This document shows, one piece after another, positions 23,261 through 32,622 of a stretch of DNA of 64,000 bases. The stretch covers positions 1 through 64,000 of the forward strand of contig JAJZIH010000001.1 in the NCBI GenBank assembly GCA_021810635.1, written 5' to 3'. Made by a program: the position numbers and the translations under genes. Position 1 is the stretch's first letter, and the number at the start of each line of letters is the position of its first letter. The notes under the pieces are model-generated. The model was given only the letters and a program-made list of their open reading frames with translations, did no database searches and was not told where the DNA came from. The stretch is from Pseudomonadota bacterium. Its GTDB lineage: Bacteria; Pseudomonadota; Gammaproteobacteria; JAKAQQ01.

Positions 23261-25995
23261 ATCTGGGAATCCGCAGCCGGGTCCTCCTGATTGCCTGGGG
23301 ACCGGCCGCGCTGATCGCCATCGCCCTGGCCGTCTATTTCGTCTCGAGCAACCTGGCTGCGCTGCGGGCTTCCCGCCGCATCTTGGGACAGACGCTGTCC
23401 CGCCAGCTCGCTCCGGCCGCCCAGTACGGCGTGCTGGCGAACAACGCCACCCTCCTCCGCCACCTCATTGATCCGGCACTGACCCAGTCGGCGGTCTCCT
23501 CGATCGTGATCGAAAACCGATCCGGCCGGATTCTGGCCAGCGACTTCCACCAGCGCCATCCGATGAGCCTCGTCGAACAGGCCGGGCAGTTCCTCGCCAA
23601 CCTGATTTCCGGTTCGTCCGGAAACGCCTGGACCTTCACCTCGCCGGTCGTGATCCGGCCCCTGCCGGTCGGCCCCGGATTCCGGCTCTTCAACACCAGG
23701 ACCCCGAAGTTCTCGAATCCGGACGAGACGTTGGGTTCCGTCCAGGTCACGCTTTCCACCGAGCATCTAGGGGAACAGGAGAGCCGGATCCTCATCAAGG
23801 GCCTGGTCCTGATGCTGCTCGGGCTTCTCGCGACATTCGTGCTGGCCGAACGGATGAGCCGGTCGATCACCCACCCGGTGCTCCGCATGCTGCGGTCGGT
23901 GAGCGACTTGTCCCAAGGACAGATGTCGGCCCGTCTTCCGGAAAGCTCCTATGGGGAACTGGGACGGCTCGAGCACGGTATCAACCAGCTCGCGGAACAG
24001 ATTGGCCACAGCACCCGCCAGCTCGAGGCCGAAGTCACCCAAGCCACCCAGGAACTCCGGGAAACCCTCGAGGAGGTCGAAAGCAAGAACGTCGCCCTGG
24101 ATCTCGCCCGCAAGCAGGCCGTGGCCGCCAACCGGGCCAAAACCGCCTTTCTGGCCAACATCAACCACGAGATCCGAACCCCGATGAACACCATCCTGGG
24201 ATATGCCGACTTCCTGACGGCGACGCCCCTCGATGCGGACCAGCAGGAGTACCTCGGGTGGATCCAGCGTTCCGGCCAGCATCTTCTGGGCCTCATCGAT
24301 GAAGTCCTGCACTTCTCCCGCATCGAGGCAGGGCACCTCGACCTTTCGCAGGCTCCCTGCGACGTCCACATCCTGCTCGAGGAAGTCATCGCCGCCCTCG
24401 CCCCGCAGGCCCTGCAGAAAGGTCTCGACTTTTTGCCGGATCTCTACGAGGGGCCGCCCCTCCAGGTGCTGGCGGACGCCGGTCGCCTGCGTCAGATCCT
24501 GAACAACCTGATCGGCAATGCCCTCAAGTTCACCGAGCACGGCCTGATCCGCATCCGCGCCCGGCAGGAGGTGGACGCAGAACGGATCACGTTCCACCTG
24601 GCCGTCGAGGACGAGGGAATCGGCCTGTCTCCCGAGGACCGGGGCCGCATCTTCGAGCCCTTCGCCCAGGCCGACAATTCAACTTCCCGCCGGTTCGGTG
24701 GCGTCGGACTGGGACTTGCGATCTGCCGCCGCATCGTCGAAGCCATGAAAGGAACCATCCGGGTCGACAGCCAGCCAGGGGCGGGAACTCGGTTCGTCGT
24801 GCACTTGTCCTTTACCCGGGTCCCTGAAACGGCCCCCGCCCCGACCCCAGACTTCTCATGCCGGCTCCACCTCCAGGGCCCGCCTGTCTACCGGGAGTGT
24901 TTCGGGCGGCGCTTCGCGGCCTGGGGCTTCGAGGTCACGGCTCCGCTGGCGGGTGGAACCGTACCGGAGCCATCGGAGGGACGGTCCGGCCGGCCGATCC
25001 TCGAAGTCGAGATTCTCGGACTCGCGGAACTGGCCGGAGAGAAGGCGCTCGAGGCAGCGGCTCCGGAGAGTCCGCGACGGCTGATCCTGGCCGCCACGGC
25101 CGACCGTCGTGAACTCCGGCGAATCGGATTGGCCAGAAACGCCATCTGCCTGCCCATCCACACCCCCGTCCGTGACCTCAAGAAAGCACTCGGCGAGCTC
25201 CTTGAGGCCTACCCCGTGGAACCGTCCCCGAACGGCCGGACCCCGGAAGTGGATTTCTGGGACCTCTTCCGGCAGGAACTGCCCCGTCAGGTCCTGACCC
25301 TGCGGGAGGCCTGGACCGTCCGGCCGGATCCCATGAGAATCAGGGAGGCCTTCCACCAGCTGGAAGGGACGGCCCGCTTCTGCAAACTGCCGTCCCTGCA
25401 GGCCGCCGTGTCACAGCTCCGCACCCACGGGCAGGCTCATCCCGATGACCATGGCCTCGCATCGACGGCCTGGCAGAACCTTGGTCAGACCGTCACGGCG
25501 ATTTTGGCGTATTCCGCCACCCGTCCCCCCGCGCCCGTCCAACTGCCCGCAGCAAATCCCCCCGACCTGCTCGGTGAAATCCGCGTCCTGGTGGCCGAGG
25601 ACAACCCCATCAACCGGACCCTGATCGGCCGCATGCTGGAGCAACAGGGAGCCCGGGTGTGGCTGTGCTCGAACGGTGTCGGGCTGGTCAGCCTGATCGA
25701 GACCGTGGAGCCGGACGTCGTCCTTCTGGATATCCACATGCCGGAGATGGACGGCATCGAAACGGCTCGCCGCATCACGGAAAGCCACCCGGGGCTCCCG
25801 CTCGTTGCGATCAGTGCGGACATTCTCCCGGAAACCAGAATCCGGGCCCTCAACTCTGGGATCCAGGAATATCTCGTCAAACCAATCCGGGCCACCGCCC
25901 TGGCGGAGACGATCCAGCAGGTGCTGGACCGCTCGTCCCGGCACCCCAGGCCACCGCAAAGGCCAGCGCCCAGTCCAGCTCATCCGTTAGGCTGA
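23257..25995 (+). CDS. barA: Hybrid sensor histidine kinase, BarA/GacS-like
   Basis: A 912-residue membrane kinase. Two helices (about 8-28 and 178-197) bracket a periplasmic domain of the BarA N-terminal type. HAMP follows (198-250), a coiled coil, HisKA with His304 (NHEIRTP) and HATPase with NLIGNALKF and GVGLGLAI. Residues about 520-650 look like a receiver fold without the phospho-acceptor Asp. Then comes an Hpt domain with His700 (AFHQLEGTA) and a C-terminal receiver with D825 (LLDIHMP) and K876. In E. coli BarA the receiver precedes Hpt; here the working receiver is last. The cognate regulator (UvrY/GacA) is not in the window. The 3' end overlaps acpS tail to tail. Confidence 0.82.
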   Translation: MNLGIRSRVLLIAWGPAALIAIALAVYFVSSNLAALRASRRILGQTLSRQLAPAAQYGVLANNATLLRHLIDPALTQSAVSSIVIENRSGRILASDFHQRHPMSLVEQAGQFLANLISGSSGNAWTFTSPVVIRPLPVGPGFRLFNTRTPKFSNPDETLGSVQVTLSTEHLGEQESRILIKGLVLMLLGLLATFVLAERMSRSITHPVLRMLRSVSDLSQGQMSARLPESSYGELGRLEHGINQLAEQIGHSTRQLEAEVTQATQELRETLEEVESKNVALDLARKQAVAANRAKTAFLANINHEIRTPMNTILGYADFLTATPLDADQQEYLGWIQRSGQHLLGLIDEVLHFSRIEAGHLDLSQAPCDVHILLEEVIAALAPQALQKGLDFLPDLYEGPPLQVLADAGRLRQILNNLIGNALKFTEHGLIRIRARQEVDAERITFHLAVEDEGIGLSPEDRGRIFEPFAQADNSTSRRFGGVGLGLAICRRIVEAMKGTIRVDSQPGAGTRFVVHLSFTRVPETAPAPTPDFSCRLHLQGPPVYRECFGRRFAAWGFEVTAPLAGGTVPEPSEGRSGRPILEVEILGLAELAGEKALEAAAPESPRRLILAATADRRELRRIGLARNAICLPIHTPVRDLKKALGELLEAYPVEPSPNGRTPEVDFWDLFRQELPRQVLTLREAWTVRPDPMRIREAFHQLEGTARFCKLPSLQAAVSQLRTHGQAHPDDHGLASTAWQNLGQTVTAILAYSATRPPAPVQLPAANPPDLLGEIRVLVAEDNPINRTLIGRMLEQQGARVWLCSNGVGLVSLIETVEPDVVLLDIHMPEMDGIETARRITESHPGLPLVAISADILPETRIRALNSGIQEYLVKPIRATALAETIQQVLDRSSRHPRPPQRPAPSPAHPLG

Positions 25996-26320
25996 GTTCC
26001 ACACCGGCAATCCCCGCCTCCCGCAGCCGCTCCGCCAGACGGCCCGGCGCAAAATCCACAACTGGCTTGCCCTTCGCATCCGCCAGGATGCTCATGGACT
26101 GAAGGGAAACCCCCGCGGCAAAACCGGTTCCGAGCGCCTTGGCCACCGCCTCCTTGGCCGCGAAACGCAGGGCCAGGTAGCGGGCCGGCTCGCGCCGGCG
26201 CGCCAGTTCCTGCCGCTCGGCCAACGTCAGAATGCGCCGGACGGCCCGCGCTCCATGTCGCTTCCAGAGGGCTTCCATGCGGGCGATGGAGACGAGATCG
26301 GTCCCAACCCCGTAAATCAT
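25877..26320 (-). CDS. acpS: Holo-[acyl-carrier-protein] synthase AcpS
   Basis: A 147-residue phosphopantetheinyl transferase that activates AcpP. The metal-binding Asp is in GVGTDLVSI (D8) and the second motif is RFAAKEAVAKALG with the conserved Glu and Lys. The core ends at about residue 126 (AVAWGA), the usual length. A further 20 residues, Pro/Gly/Ser-rich, run antisense into barA, so the two genes overlap by 119 bp tail to tail. It is the last gene of the lepA-to-acpS run and its ATG overlaps the pdxJ stop. Confidence 0.93.
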   Translation of the reverse strand: MIYGVGTDLVSIARMEALWKRHGARAVRRILTLAERQELARRREPARYLALRFAAKEAVAKALGTGFAAGVSLQSMSILADAKGKPVVDFAPGRLAERLREAGIAGVELSLTDELDWALAFAVAWGAGTSGPAPAGSSPPGRWPGLV

Positions 26321-27051
26321 GTCGTCCCGCGCCGGGCCGTGACCATCCGTTCCTTCATGAGGCGGGTGGCGGTCTCCAGCCCCACGAAAACCGCGCGGCT
26401 CACGATCGCATGCCCGATGTTGAGGGTCTCGATCTCCGGAATCGCTGCCACCTGGACGACCGAGTCATAGCCCAGCCCGTGCCCGGCATGCACCGCAAGT
26501 CCACGCGAGCCAGCCAGGCGGGCCGCACTGCGCAGGCACTCCAGCCGATGGGCCCGGGATTCGGGGTCCCGGGATTCCGCGTAGGCCCCCGTGTGCAGCT
26601 CGACGGCATCGACCCCGAGCCGACACGCCGCTTCGATCTCGTCGGGCACCGGATCGATGAACAGGGACACCCGGATCCCAGAGTCCGAAAGACGGCGGAT
26701 GACCGGGCGCAGGCGGTCGGTCAGAAGACGGACGGACAGCCCGTTTTCCGTGGTCCGTTCCGCCCGCCGTTCTGGCACAAAACAGACCTCGGCCGGCCGG
26801 ATCAACACCGCAAATTCCAGGATGACCAAATCCAGGCTCACTTCCAGGTTGACGGGAATGGAGAGTTCCCGAACGAGACGCGCCACATCGGACTCCTGGA
26901 TGTGGCGGCGATCCTCACGCAGGTGAACCGTGATGTTGTCCGCACCGCCAAGCTGCGCCAGACGCGCCGCTTCCAAGGGATCCGGGTAAAGTGTCTGCCG
27001 GAGCTGACGGAGGGTGGCCACGTGGTCGACATTGACCCCGAGCTGGATCAT
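26317..27051 (-). CDS. pdxJ: Pyridoxine 5'-phosphate synthase PdxJ
   Basis: A 244-residue TIM-barrel enzyme that condenses 1-deoxyxylulose 5-phosphate with 3-amino-2-oxopropyl phosphate in vitamin B6 synthesis. The N-terminus MIQLGVNVDHVATLRQ is diagnostic; GADNITVHLREDRRHIQ, VNLEVS and HTGAYA follow, with VHAGHGL and IGHAIVSRA at the phosphate-binding end. The frame is open 168 bp further upstream, but that part overlaps recO and lacks family similarity, so ATG 27051 is the start. It lies 22 bp after recO and overlaps acpS by ATGA. Confidence 0.95.
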   Translation of the reverse strand: MIQLGVNVDHVATLRQLRQTLYPDPLEAARLAQLGGADNITVHLREDRRHIQESDVARLVRELSIPVNLEVSLDLVILEFAVLIRPAEVCFVPERRAERTTENGLSVRLLTDRLRPVIRRLSDSGIRVSLFIDPVPDEIEAACRLGVDAVELHTGAYAESRDPESRAHRLECLRSAARLAGSRGLAVHAGHGLGYDSVVQVAAIPEIETLNIGHAIVSRAVFVGLETATRLMKERMVTARRGTT

Positions 27052-27073
27052 CGGGCGGGCGGTTTCCACTCCA

Positions 27074-27796
27074 TCAGGCTCCATGACGCCGGGTGAAGTG
27101 CAGCAGGGATTCCATCCAGGAGCGTACGCCCGGGTTCCGCCCCCCCGCATGGGCGGCGTACACCCCCTCAAGCAACCGACGGCCCGACTGCAGGGAAGCC
27201 CCGTCGGTCCAGGCGCCATGGGCCAGATCCAAAAGCACCCGGCCTTCGATGCCGGACACTGTGCCCGCCGGCATGCGGCGGGCGCCGGACCAGGCGTCGA
27301 AATCGTAAAACGCCGACGGATCGATCGGTTCCCGCGTCACCGCCTCCTCCAGGAGATTGAGGCCATAGCCGAGATCGGTCAGGAGATCCCGTTCGAACAG
27401 GCACACCACCCGGGCCGGCGGAGCGCCCGAGCCCAAGGCTTCGAGCGCACCCGTGTAGCGGGAATAAAGTGAAACCAGAGGTTCGAACCGCTCGGTCATG
27501 CGGAGAATGAGGTCGTGGAGATGGAATGCGGCCCAGAGCGCATGGTCCCGGAGATTGGTTGGAGGGCCGGCCCGTTCCGCACTTTTCAGGGTGGGCAGAC
27601 GATTCTCGTGTCCGCTCCAGGAAACGATCCAGGGAATGAAGGGCTCGAGGCGCTGGCCCCGCCGGATCCGCTTGACCCCGCGGGCGATGATGCCGACGCG
27701 GCCCTCATGTCCTGTGAGGAGCTCAACGATCTGGCTCGATTCCCCGTAGTCCCGGGCATGCAGAACCCAGGCCGGCTCGTCCCAGACCCGGATCAT
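27074..27796 (-). CDS. recO: DNA repair protein RecO
   Basis: A 240-residue RecO, which loads RecA with RecR in the RecFOR pathway. The N-terminal OB-fold shows AWVLHARDYGESSQIVELLTG (part) and EGRVGIIARGVKR. The helical C-terminal part has FERDLLTDLGYGLNL. A RecO zinc site with four cysteines is not seen, as in other gammaproteobacterial forms. Its ATG overlaps the era stop (ATGA), the standard era-recO coupling. Confidence 0.92.
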   Translation of the reverse strand: MIRVWDEPAWVLHARDYGESSQIVELLTGHEGRVGIIARGVKRIRRGQRLEPFIPWIVSWSGHENRLPTLKSAERAGPPTNLRDHALWAAFHLHDLILRMTERFEPLVSLYSRYTGALEALGSGAPPARVVCLFERDLLTDLGYGLNLLEEAVTREPIDPSAFYDFDAWSGARRMPAGTVSGIEGRVLLDLAHGAWTDGASLQSGRRLLEGVYAAHAGGRNPGVRSWMESLLHFTRRHGA

Positions 27797-28722
27797 CGGT
27801 CGGACTCCGGAGCCGAGGGAACCACGGGAGGAGTTGGCCGGGGATCCTGGGGATGATGGAGGGTCCAGTCGGGATCGACTTCCACGCGGCTATGCAGCAG
27901 GACCGGACGGCCGACCCGCGCCTCGAGCGTGTGACGCACCCGGCTGCCCGCCACCTTGAGCCGCTGCCCGCCCGTCCCGATGACGATCCCCTTCTGGCCC
28001 GGACGTTCCACCCAGACCCGGAGATCCACCTCCACGCGGCGTTCGGTTTCCAGCCAGGACTCGCAGACGACGTGCAAGGCGTAGGGCAACTCCGCCGTGA
28101 GATCCATCATGAGCTGTTCCCGGAAGAGCTCGGCGGCCTGGTCGGGCCAGGCCAGCCCCACACCCCGAGCCGCAAAGGCCGGGCGGATCCGTTCCGGTGC
28201 GGGGCAAAAGGAGCGGATTTGGTCAGCCAGGGTCGCCAGGTTCTCGCCCCGCCGGGCGGAGACCGGCACCAGAAACGAAAAGGACGAGCGGTCTGCGAGC
28301 CTTTCGAGAAACGGCAGCAGCGCGGTCCGGGGCTTGATGCGGTCGATCTGGTTGACCGCCACGCCGAGCGGCTTGCCGAGCTCACGGGCCCGTTCGAGCA
28401 GCCGGTCCTCTTCGTCCGACCATTCCAGGCCGGCGACGACCCAAACCAGGAGATCCGCCTCAAGGGCGGCGTTCCAGACGACGTCGTTCAGCCGGAGCTG
28501 GAGACGATGCCGGGGACGGTCCATGACCCCGGGTGTATCCCAGATCCGGATCTCGGGCCCAGCTCCGGGCAGTGGAGCGGCCACCACCAGTCGGGTCGTT
28601 GCGGGCTTCGGGGTGACAATGCTCATCCGGCTGCCGGCCAGGCTGTTGAAAAGCGTCGACTTGCCGACATTGGGCCGCCCGAGCAGGACAACCGCAGCAA
28701 TGCCTCCGGTTCCCTCAGTCAT
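27793..28722 (-). CDS. era: GTPase Era
   Basis: A 309-residue ribosome-assembly GTPase with a C-terminal KH domain that binds the 3' end of 16S rRNA. G1 is GRPNVGKS (15-22), G3 is DTPG (62-65) and G4 is NQID (124-127). The usual G4 is NKxD, so Lys is replaced by Gln, a mild oddity for guanine specificity. The KH loop reads GIVIGTGGQRLK. The C-terminal 25 residues are a Pro-rich extension. The frame stays open upstream, but that is a shadow of rnc; ATG 28722 overlaps the rnc stop by 8 bp. Confidence 0.92.
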   Translation of the reverse strand: MTEGTGGIAAVVLLGRPNVGKSTLFNSLAGSRMSIVTPKPATTRLVVAAPLPGAGPEIRIWDTPGVMDRPRHRLQLRLNDVVWNAALEADLLVWVVAGLEWSDEEDRLLERARELGKPLGVAVNQIDRIKPRTALLPFLERLADRSSFSFLVPVSARRGENLATLADQIRSFCPAPERIRPAFAARGVGLAWPDQAAELFREQLMMDLTAELPYALHVVCESWLETERRVEVDLRVWVERPGQKGIVIGTGGQRLKVAGSRVRHTLEARVGRPVLLHSRVEVDPDWTLHHPQDPRPTPPVVPSAPESDR

Positions 28723-29380
28723 GTCCGATCCGCGCGAGAAGTGCCGCCGCCGCCGCCTGCTCGGCGAGACGCATGCTGGAACCCTGTCCCTGTTCCGCAA
28801 GCTCCCGCGCCGGGACCTCGCAACGCACGGTGAACAATCGGTGGTGGCCCGGACCCGTCGCGGACTGCAGGACATAGCCCGGCGGGGGCAGACCCGAGCC
28901 CTGGAGCAATTCCTGCAGACGGGTTTTCGGATCCTTCCGATCCGCCTGCCGTCCTGCGGCCGACCAGCGATGTGCGAGCAGTTGCTCGACCGCCACCCGT
29001 GCCGCCTCCGGTCCGGCCTCACAGGCAATCGCGCCGATCACGGCCTCGAGGGCGGAAGCTAGCGCCCGCTGACGGGCGGCCGGCCCGGAAAGGGCCCCGG
29101 CGCCAACCCGCAGTGCGCCCTCCAGGCCGATTTCCGTGGCCAGTTCCGCCAGAACCGACTGGCTGACCAGGGCGGCGCGGGCCCGTGTCAGACGGCCCTC
29201 ATCCCACTCTCCGAACCGCCGGTAGAGGCCCTCCGCCACGGCCCAGCCGAGCACGGCATCGCCCAAGAACTCGAGCCGCTCGTTATGGGGAATGCCCAGG
29301 CTACGGTGGGTCAGCGCCTGTTCGCACAAGGCCCGATCCTGGAAGACATGGTCCAGATAGCTTTCGAACGGCTCCGGCAC
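28715..29380 (-). CDS. rnc: Ribonuclease III
   Basis: A 221-residue double-strand-specific endoribonuclease for rRNA processing. The signature NERLEFLGDAVL is present and the second catalytic Glu lies in ALEAVIGAI. A double-stranded RNA-binding domain fills the C-terminus (DPKTRLQELLQGSG to AEQAAAAALLARI). I place the start at GTG 29380 (VPEPFESYLDH), four bp after the stop of the upstream gene and preceded by GGGG. The frame stays open further upstream inside that gene without similarity. Confidence 0.93.
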   Translation of the reverse strand: MPEPFESYLDHVFQDRALCEQALTHRSLGIPHNERLEFLGDAVLGWAVAEGLYRRFGEWDEGRLTRARAALVSQSVLAELATEIGLEGALRVGAGALSGPAARQRALASALEAVIGAIACEAGPEAARVAVEQLLAHRWSAAGRQADRKDPKTRLQELLQGSGLPPPGYVLQSATGPGHHRLFTVRCEVPARELAEQGQGSSMRLAEQAAAAALLARIGHD

Positions 29381-29384
29381 GGAC

Positions 29385-29771
29385 TTACCCCGAACCGAAC
29401 TTAGGCACCGGAACGTTGACGCTGTGGTGAAAATGCACGATGAAGCCGACATTGCCAATGAACGGCGTCTGTTCCGAGTAATCCACACTCAAAACGAGAT
29501 GGTGGTGGACCCGGCTGATCCGGACGTTCCGGGAATGGATGGCGTCGATCTGGTTGACCACGAACTGGCGAACGATGGCGCGGAAAATCACGTGCCGGCT
29601 GAGCGTGGGTTGGTCGTGCGCCGCCGCATCGACCGCCGAGCGAATGGTGAGATACTCGAGGTAGACGGGGATCAGCCGCACCGCGGCCAGCGCAAAAATC
29701 ACGAACAGAAACAGCGAAAGCACCCATCCCACGAAGCTCATCCCCTGCTGTTGTCGCTTGGCTTTCGGCAT
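29385..29771 (-). CDS. DUF4845 small membrane protein
   Basis: A 128-residue protein with a basic N-terminus, one membrane helix at about 12-33 and a periplasmic remainder (TPFIGNVGFIVHFHHSV near the end). It matches DUF4845 proteins, which sit between lepB and rnc in many beta- and gammaproteobacteria. The function is not known to me; position suggests a link with signal peptidase or the membrane. It lies 10 bp after lepB. Confidence 0.85.
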   Translation of the reverse strand: MPKAKRQQQGMSFVGWVLSLFLFVIFALAAVRLIPVYLEYLTIRSAVDAAAHDQPTLSRHVIFRAIVRQFVVNQIDAIHSRNVRISRVHHHLVLSVDYSEQTPFIGNVGFIVHFHHSVNVPVPKFGSG

Positions 29772-29781
29772 GGCGGTCTCC

Positions 29782-30546
29782 TCAGCGGATTATACGGCCG
29801 ATCCGGCTCCAGATCGGCATCTTGGAAAACGCATCCCAGTTGAACCAGATGATCACGGCACGGCCGATGATATCCCGGTTGGGGACACTGCCCCAGTAGC
29901 GGCTGTCGTCGCTGTCGTCACGGTTGTCGCCCATCATGAAGTAGTGCCGGGGCGGCACGAGATAGCTCCCCGTAGGGGCCGACAGGCCCGGCGTGAGGAG
30001 GATCCCGTGCTTCACGCGGCCAAGCTGCTCCACACAGAAGAGCGATCCGGACTCTCCGTCCGGCCCATGGTAGGGCCCCTCGCAGGTATGCGGTACCGGA
30101 CGGCCATCGATCCACAGCCGGTTGCCCTGGTAGCGGATCCAATCGCCCGGCACACCGATCACCCGCTTGATGTAATCGACGGACGGCTTGAGTGGATAGC
30201 GAAACACCACCACCTGGCCCACCCGGGGATGACCGGTCGGGATGATCACCGTGTTGGTCACCGGCAGCCGAATCCCGTAGTCGAACTTGTTGACCAAGAT
30301 GAAATCGCCGATGAGCAATGTCGGCACCATGGATCCCGAAGGAATCCGGAACGGCTCGAAAAGGAAGGACCGGATCAGGACCAGAACCAGGAGGATGGGA
30401 AAGAACGAGCGGGCATACTCGACCAGGGTGGGGGCCGGAAGGCCCGCGCCCCGGCGCCTGCGCAAGATCGCATCCGCGAGCCAGATCCCGCCGGCAACCG
30501 CAAGGACAATCAGGAAAACTGCCGAATATCCGAAAACCGCCATCAC
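29782..30546 (-). CDS. lepB: Signal peptidase I
   Basis: A 254-residue membrane peptidase that removes signal peptides from exported proteins. Two N-terminal helices (about 5-27 and 47-63) lead into the catalytic domain. The Ser-Lys dyad is S72 (in PSGSM) and K127 (in DYIKRVIG). Box D/E is MGDNRDDSDDSRYWG, and GRAVIIWFNWD lies near the end. Length is shorter than E. coli LepB (about 324) but normal for many gammaproteobacteria. A 169-bp gap without a gene separates it from lepA. Confidence 0.95.
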   Translation of the reverse strand: MMAVFGYSAVFLIVLAVAGGIWLADAILRRRRGAGLPAPTLVEYARSFFPILLVLVLIRSFLFEPFRIPSGSMVPTLLIGDFILVNKFDYGIRLPVTNTVIIPTGHPRVGQVVVFRYPLKPSVDYIKRVIGVPGDWIRYQGNRLWIDGRPVPHTCEGPYHGPDGESGSLFCVEQLGRVKHGILLTPGLSAPTGSYLVPPRHYFMMGDNRDDSDDSRYWGSVPNRDIIGRAVIIWFNWDAFSKMPIWSRIGRIIR

Positions 30547-30715
30547 GAGGCCTCAGCAGACTGGGAGAAACGTCGCCCGGGGAATCCGCCGGGCCGGACC
30601 CGGCCGACCGGAGCGCCTGTCCGGCCGGCAGCGGGCAAAAGGCCGAATGCATTATAGCGGGTCGGCGACGAAACGCCCCCCGGGATGCGACGCCCCCCAG
30701 GCTCACCCTCCAGGC

Positions 30716-32512
30716 TCAGTCCGCCAGGGAGTGCTTGAGAACGGCCAGAAACGCCTCTTGGGGAATCTCGACCTTGCCCAGGCGTTTCATGCGTTTTTTC
30801 CCTTCCTTTTGTTTCTCAAGGAGCTTGCGTTTCCGCGTCACGTCCCCACCGTAGCATTTGGCGATGACGTTCTTGCGCAGGGCCTTGACGGTTGCCCGGG
30901 CAATGATTTGGGTGCCGATCGAGGCCTGCAGGGCCACCTCGAACATCTGGCGCGGGATCAGTTTCTGCAGGCGGTCGACCAGTTCGCGGCCGCGGGCGTA
31001 GGCCACATCCCGGTGCACAATGGTGGCGAACGCGTCGACCGCCTCTCCATTGACCAGGAAATCCAAGCGGACCAGATGCGAGGACCGGAATCCGAGGAAC
31101 CGGTAATCAAAGGAGGCGTAGCCCCGCGAGGCGGATTTGAGCCGGTCGAAGAAATCCAGGACCACCTCGCTCAGGGGCAGTTCGTATTCAAGGGCCACCT
31201 GCCGGGCGTAATAATGCAGGCCGATCTGGCGGCCGCGCTTTTCCTGGCACAAGGCGATCAGCGCCCCGAGATGGTCCGAGGGGGTCAGCATTCTCGCCAC
31301 GATGATGGGCTCGCGGATCTCGCGGATCCGCTGGACGGCAGGCAGGCCGCTCGGGTTGTTCACCATGAGGGTCTGTCCATCAAGCAGAACCACCTCATAA
31401 TGCACGGTGGGCACCGTCGTGATGAGGCTCAGGTGGTATTCCCGCTCGAGCCGTTCCTGGACGATCTCCATGTGGAGCAACCCGAGGAAACCGCATCGGA
31501 ATCCGAAACCCAAGGCCACCGATGTCTCGGGTTCATAACTCAGCGCCGAATCGTTGAGGCGGAGCTTGGAGAGGGCATCGCGGAAGGCCTCGTACTGTTC
31601 CGAGTCGGTGGGGAACAGCCCCGCGTAGACACGCGGGTGGATCGGCTCGAATCCCGCCAGCGGGGCCGCCGGACGGTCCGCCTGCATCACCGTATCGCCG
31701 ACCGGTGCCCCCTCGACCTCCTTGATGCCGGCAATGAGGTACCCCACCTCGCCCGCCTCGAGTGCCGGGCGGTCCTCCAACTGGAGCGGCCGGAAGAGCC
31801 CGACCCGGTCCGCCTGATACACGCGGTGCGTCGAAAACAGCTCGATTTTGGAGTGCGCGGCGAGCCGGCCCTCCTTGATCCGGACCAGCGAAACCACGCC
31901 GACATAGTTGTCAAACCGCGAATCGATGATGAGCGCCCGGAGGGGATCCGTGGATTGGCCGGCGGGCGGACGGATCCGCCCGATCACCGCCTCGAGGAGC
32001 TCGCGTACTCCCGCGCCCGTTTTGGCGCTGACCCGAAGGGCGGATTGAGCCTCGATGCCGATCACATCCTCGATTTCCGCGATAACCCGATCGGGATCGG
32101 CGGCCGGAAGATCGATCTTGTTGATGACCGGAATGATCTCGAGCCCCTGCTCGATGGCCTGGTAGCAGTTGGCGACACTCTGGGCTTCCACGCCCTGGAC
32201 TGCATCCACCACGAGGAGCGCTCCCTCGCAGGCTGCGAGCGACCGGGAGACTTCATAGGAAAAATCCACATGCCCCGGCGTATCGATGAGGTTGAAGCGG
32301 AAGACCCGGCCGCTCTCTGAGCGGTAGTCGAGCGCAACGCTCTGGGCCTTGATGGTGATGCCCCGCTCGCGTTCGATCTCCATCGAGTCAAGCACCTGGT
32401 CCATCATGGCCCGTTTCGGAAGCCCTCCACAGAGCTCGATGAAGCGGTCGGCCAGGGTGGATTTCCCGTGGTCGACATGGGCCAAGATGCAAAAATTGCG
32501 GATATGGTCCAT
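30716..32512 (-). CDS. lepA: Elongation factor 4 (LepA)
   Basis: A 598-residue translational GTPase that acts on ribosomes during initiation and elongation. G1 is AHVDHGKS (11-18), DTPGHVDF is G3 and NKIDLP is G4. Domains II, III and V follow, and the LepA-specific C-terminal domain closes with [20 protein letters not shown] (20 residues) that binds the ribosome. Length is standard. The lepA-lepB order is conserved in the phylum. A long open frame on the opposite strand is a shadow. Confidence 0.97.
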   Translation of the reverse strand: MDHIRNFCILAHVDHGKSTLADRFIELCGGLPKRAMMDQVLDSMEIERERGITIKAQSVALDYRSESGRVFRFNLIDTPGHVDFSYEVSRSLAACEGALLVVDAVQGVEAQSVANCYQAIEQGLEIIPVINKIDLPAADPDRVIAEIEDVIGIEAQSALRVSAKTGAGVRELLEAVIGRIRPPAGQSTDPLRALIIDSRFDNYVGVVSLVRIKEGRLAAHSKIELFSTHRVYQADRVGLFRPLQLEDRPALEAGEVGYLIAGIKEVEGAPVGDTVMQADRPAAPLAGFEPIHPRVYAGLFPTDSEQYEAFRDALSKLRLNDSALSYEPETSVALGFGFRCGFLGLLHMEIVQERLEREYHLSLITTVPTVHYEVVLLDGQTLMVNNPSGLPAVQRIREIREPIIVARMLTPSDHLGALIALCQEKRGRQIGLHYYARQVALEYELPLSEVVLDFFDRLKSASRGYASFDYRFLGFRSSHLVRLDFLVNGEAVDAFATIVHRDVAYARGRELVDRLQKLIPRQMFEVALQASIGTQIIARATVKALRKNVIAKCYGGDVTRKRKLLEKQKEGKKRMKRLGKVEIPQEAFLAVLKHSLAD

Positions 32513-32622
32513 GCCCGGTCAGCGCTTCAGTCCATAACCCGCCCCGGCCGGTCTCCGGCATCCGGTTGCAACCGGGACTCTGTCATTCACCGCTGGGTGT
32601 CCGGTCGGGTAGGGGCAACGGG

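Noticed and set aside
30287-32320. 677-codon open frame opposite lepA
   Set aside because: Its residues are Arg/His/Gln/Asp-rich and unlike any family, while the opposite strand encodes a perfect LepA. It is a shadow frame of high-GC DNA.
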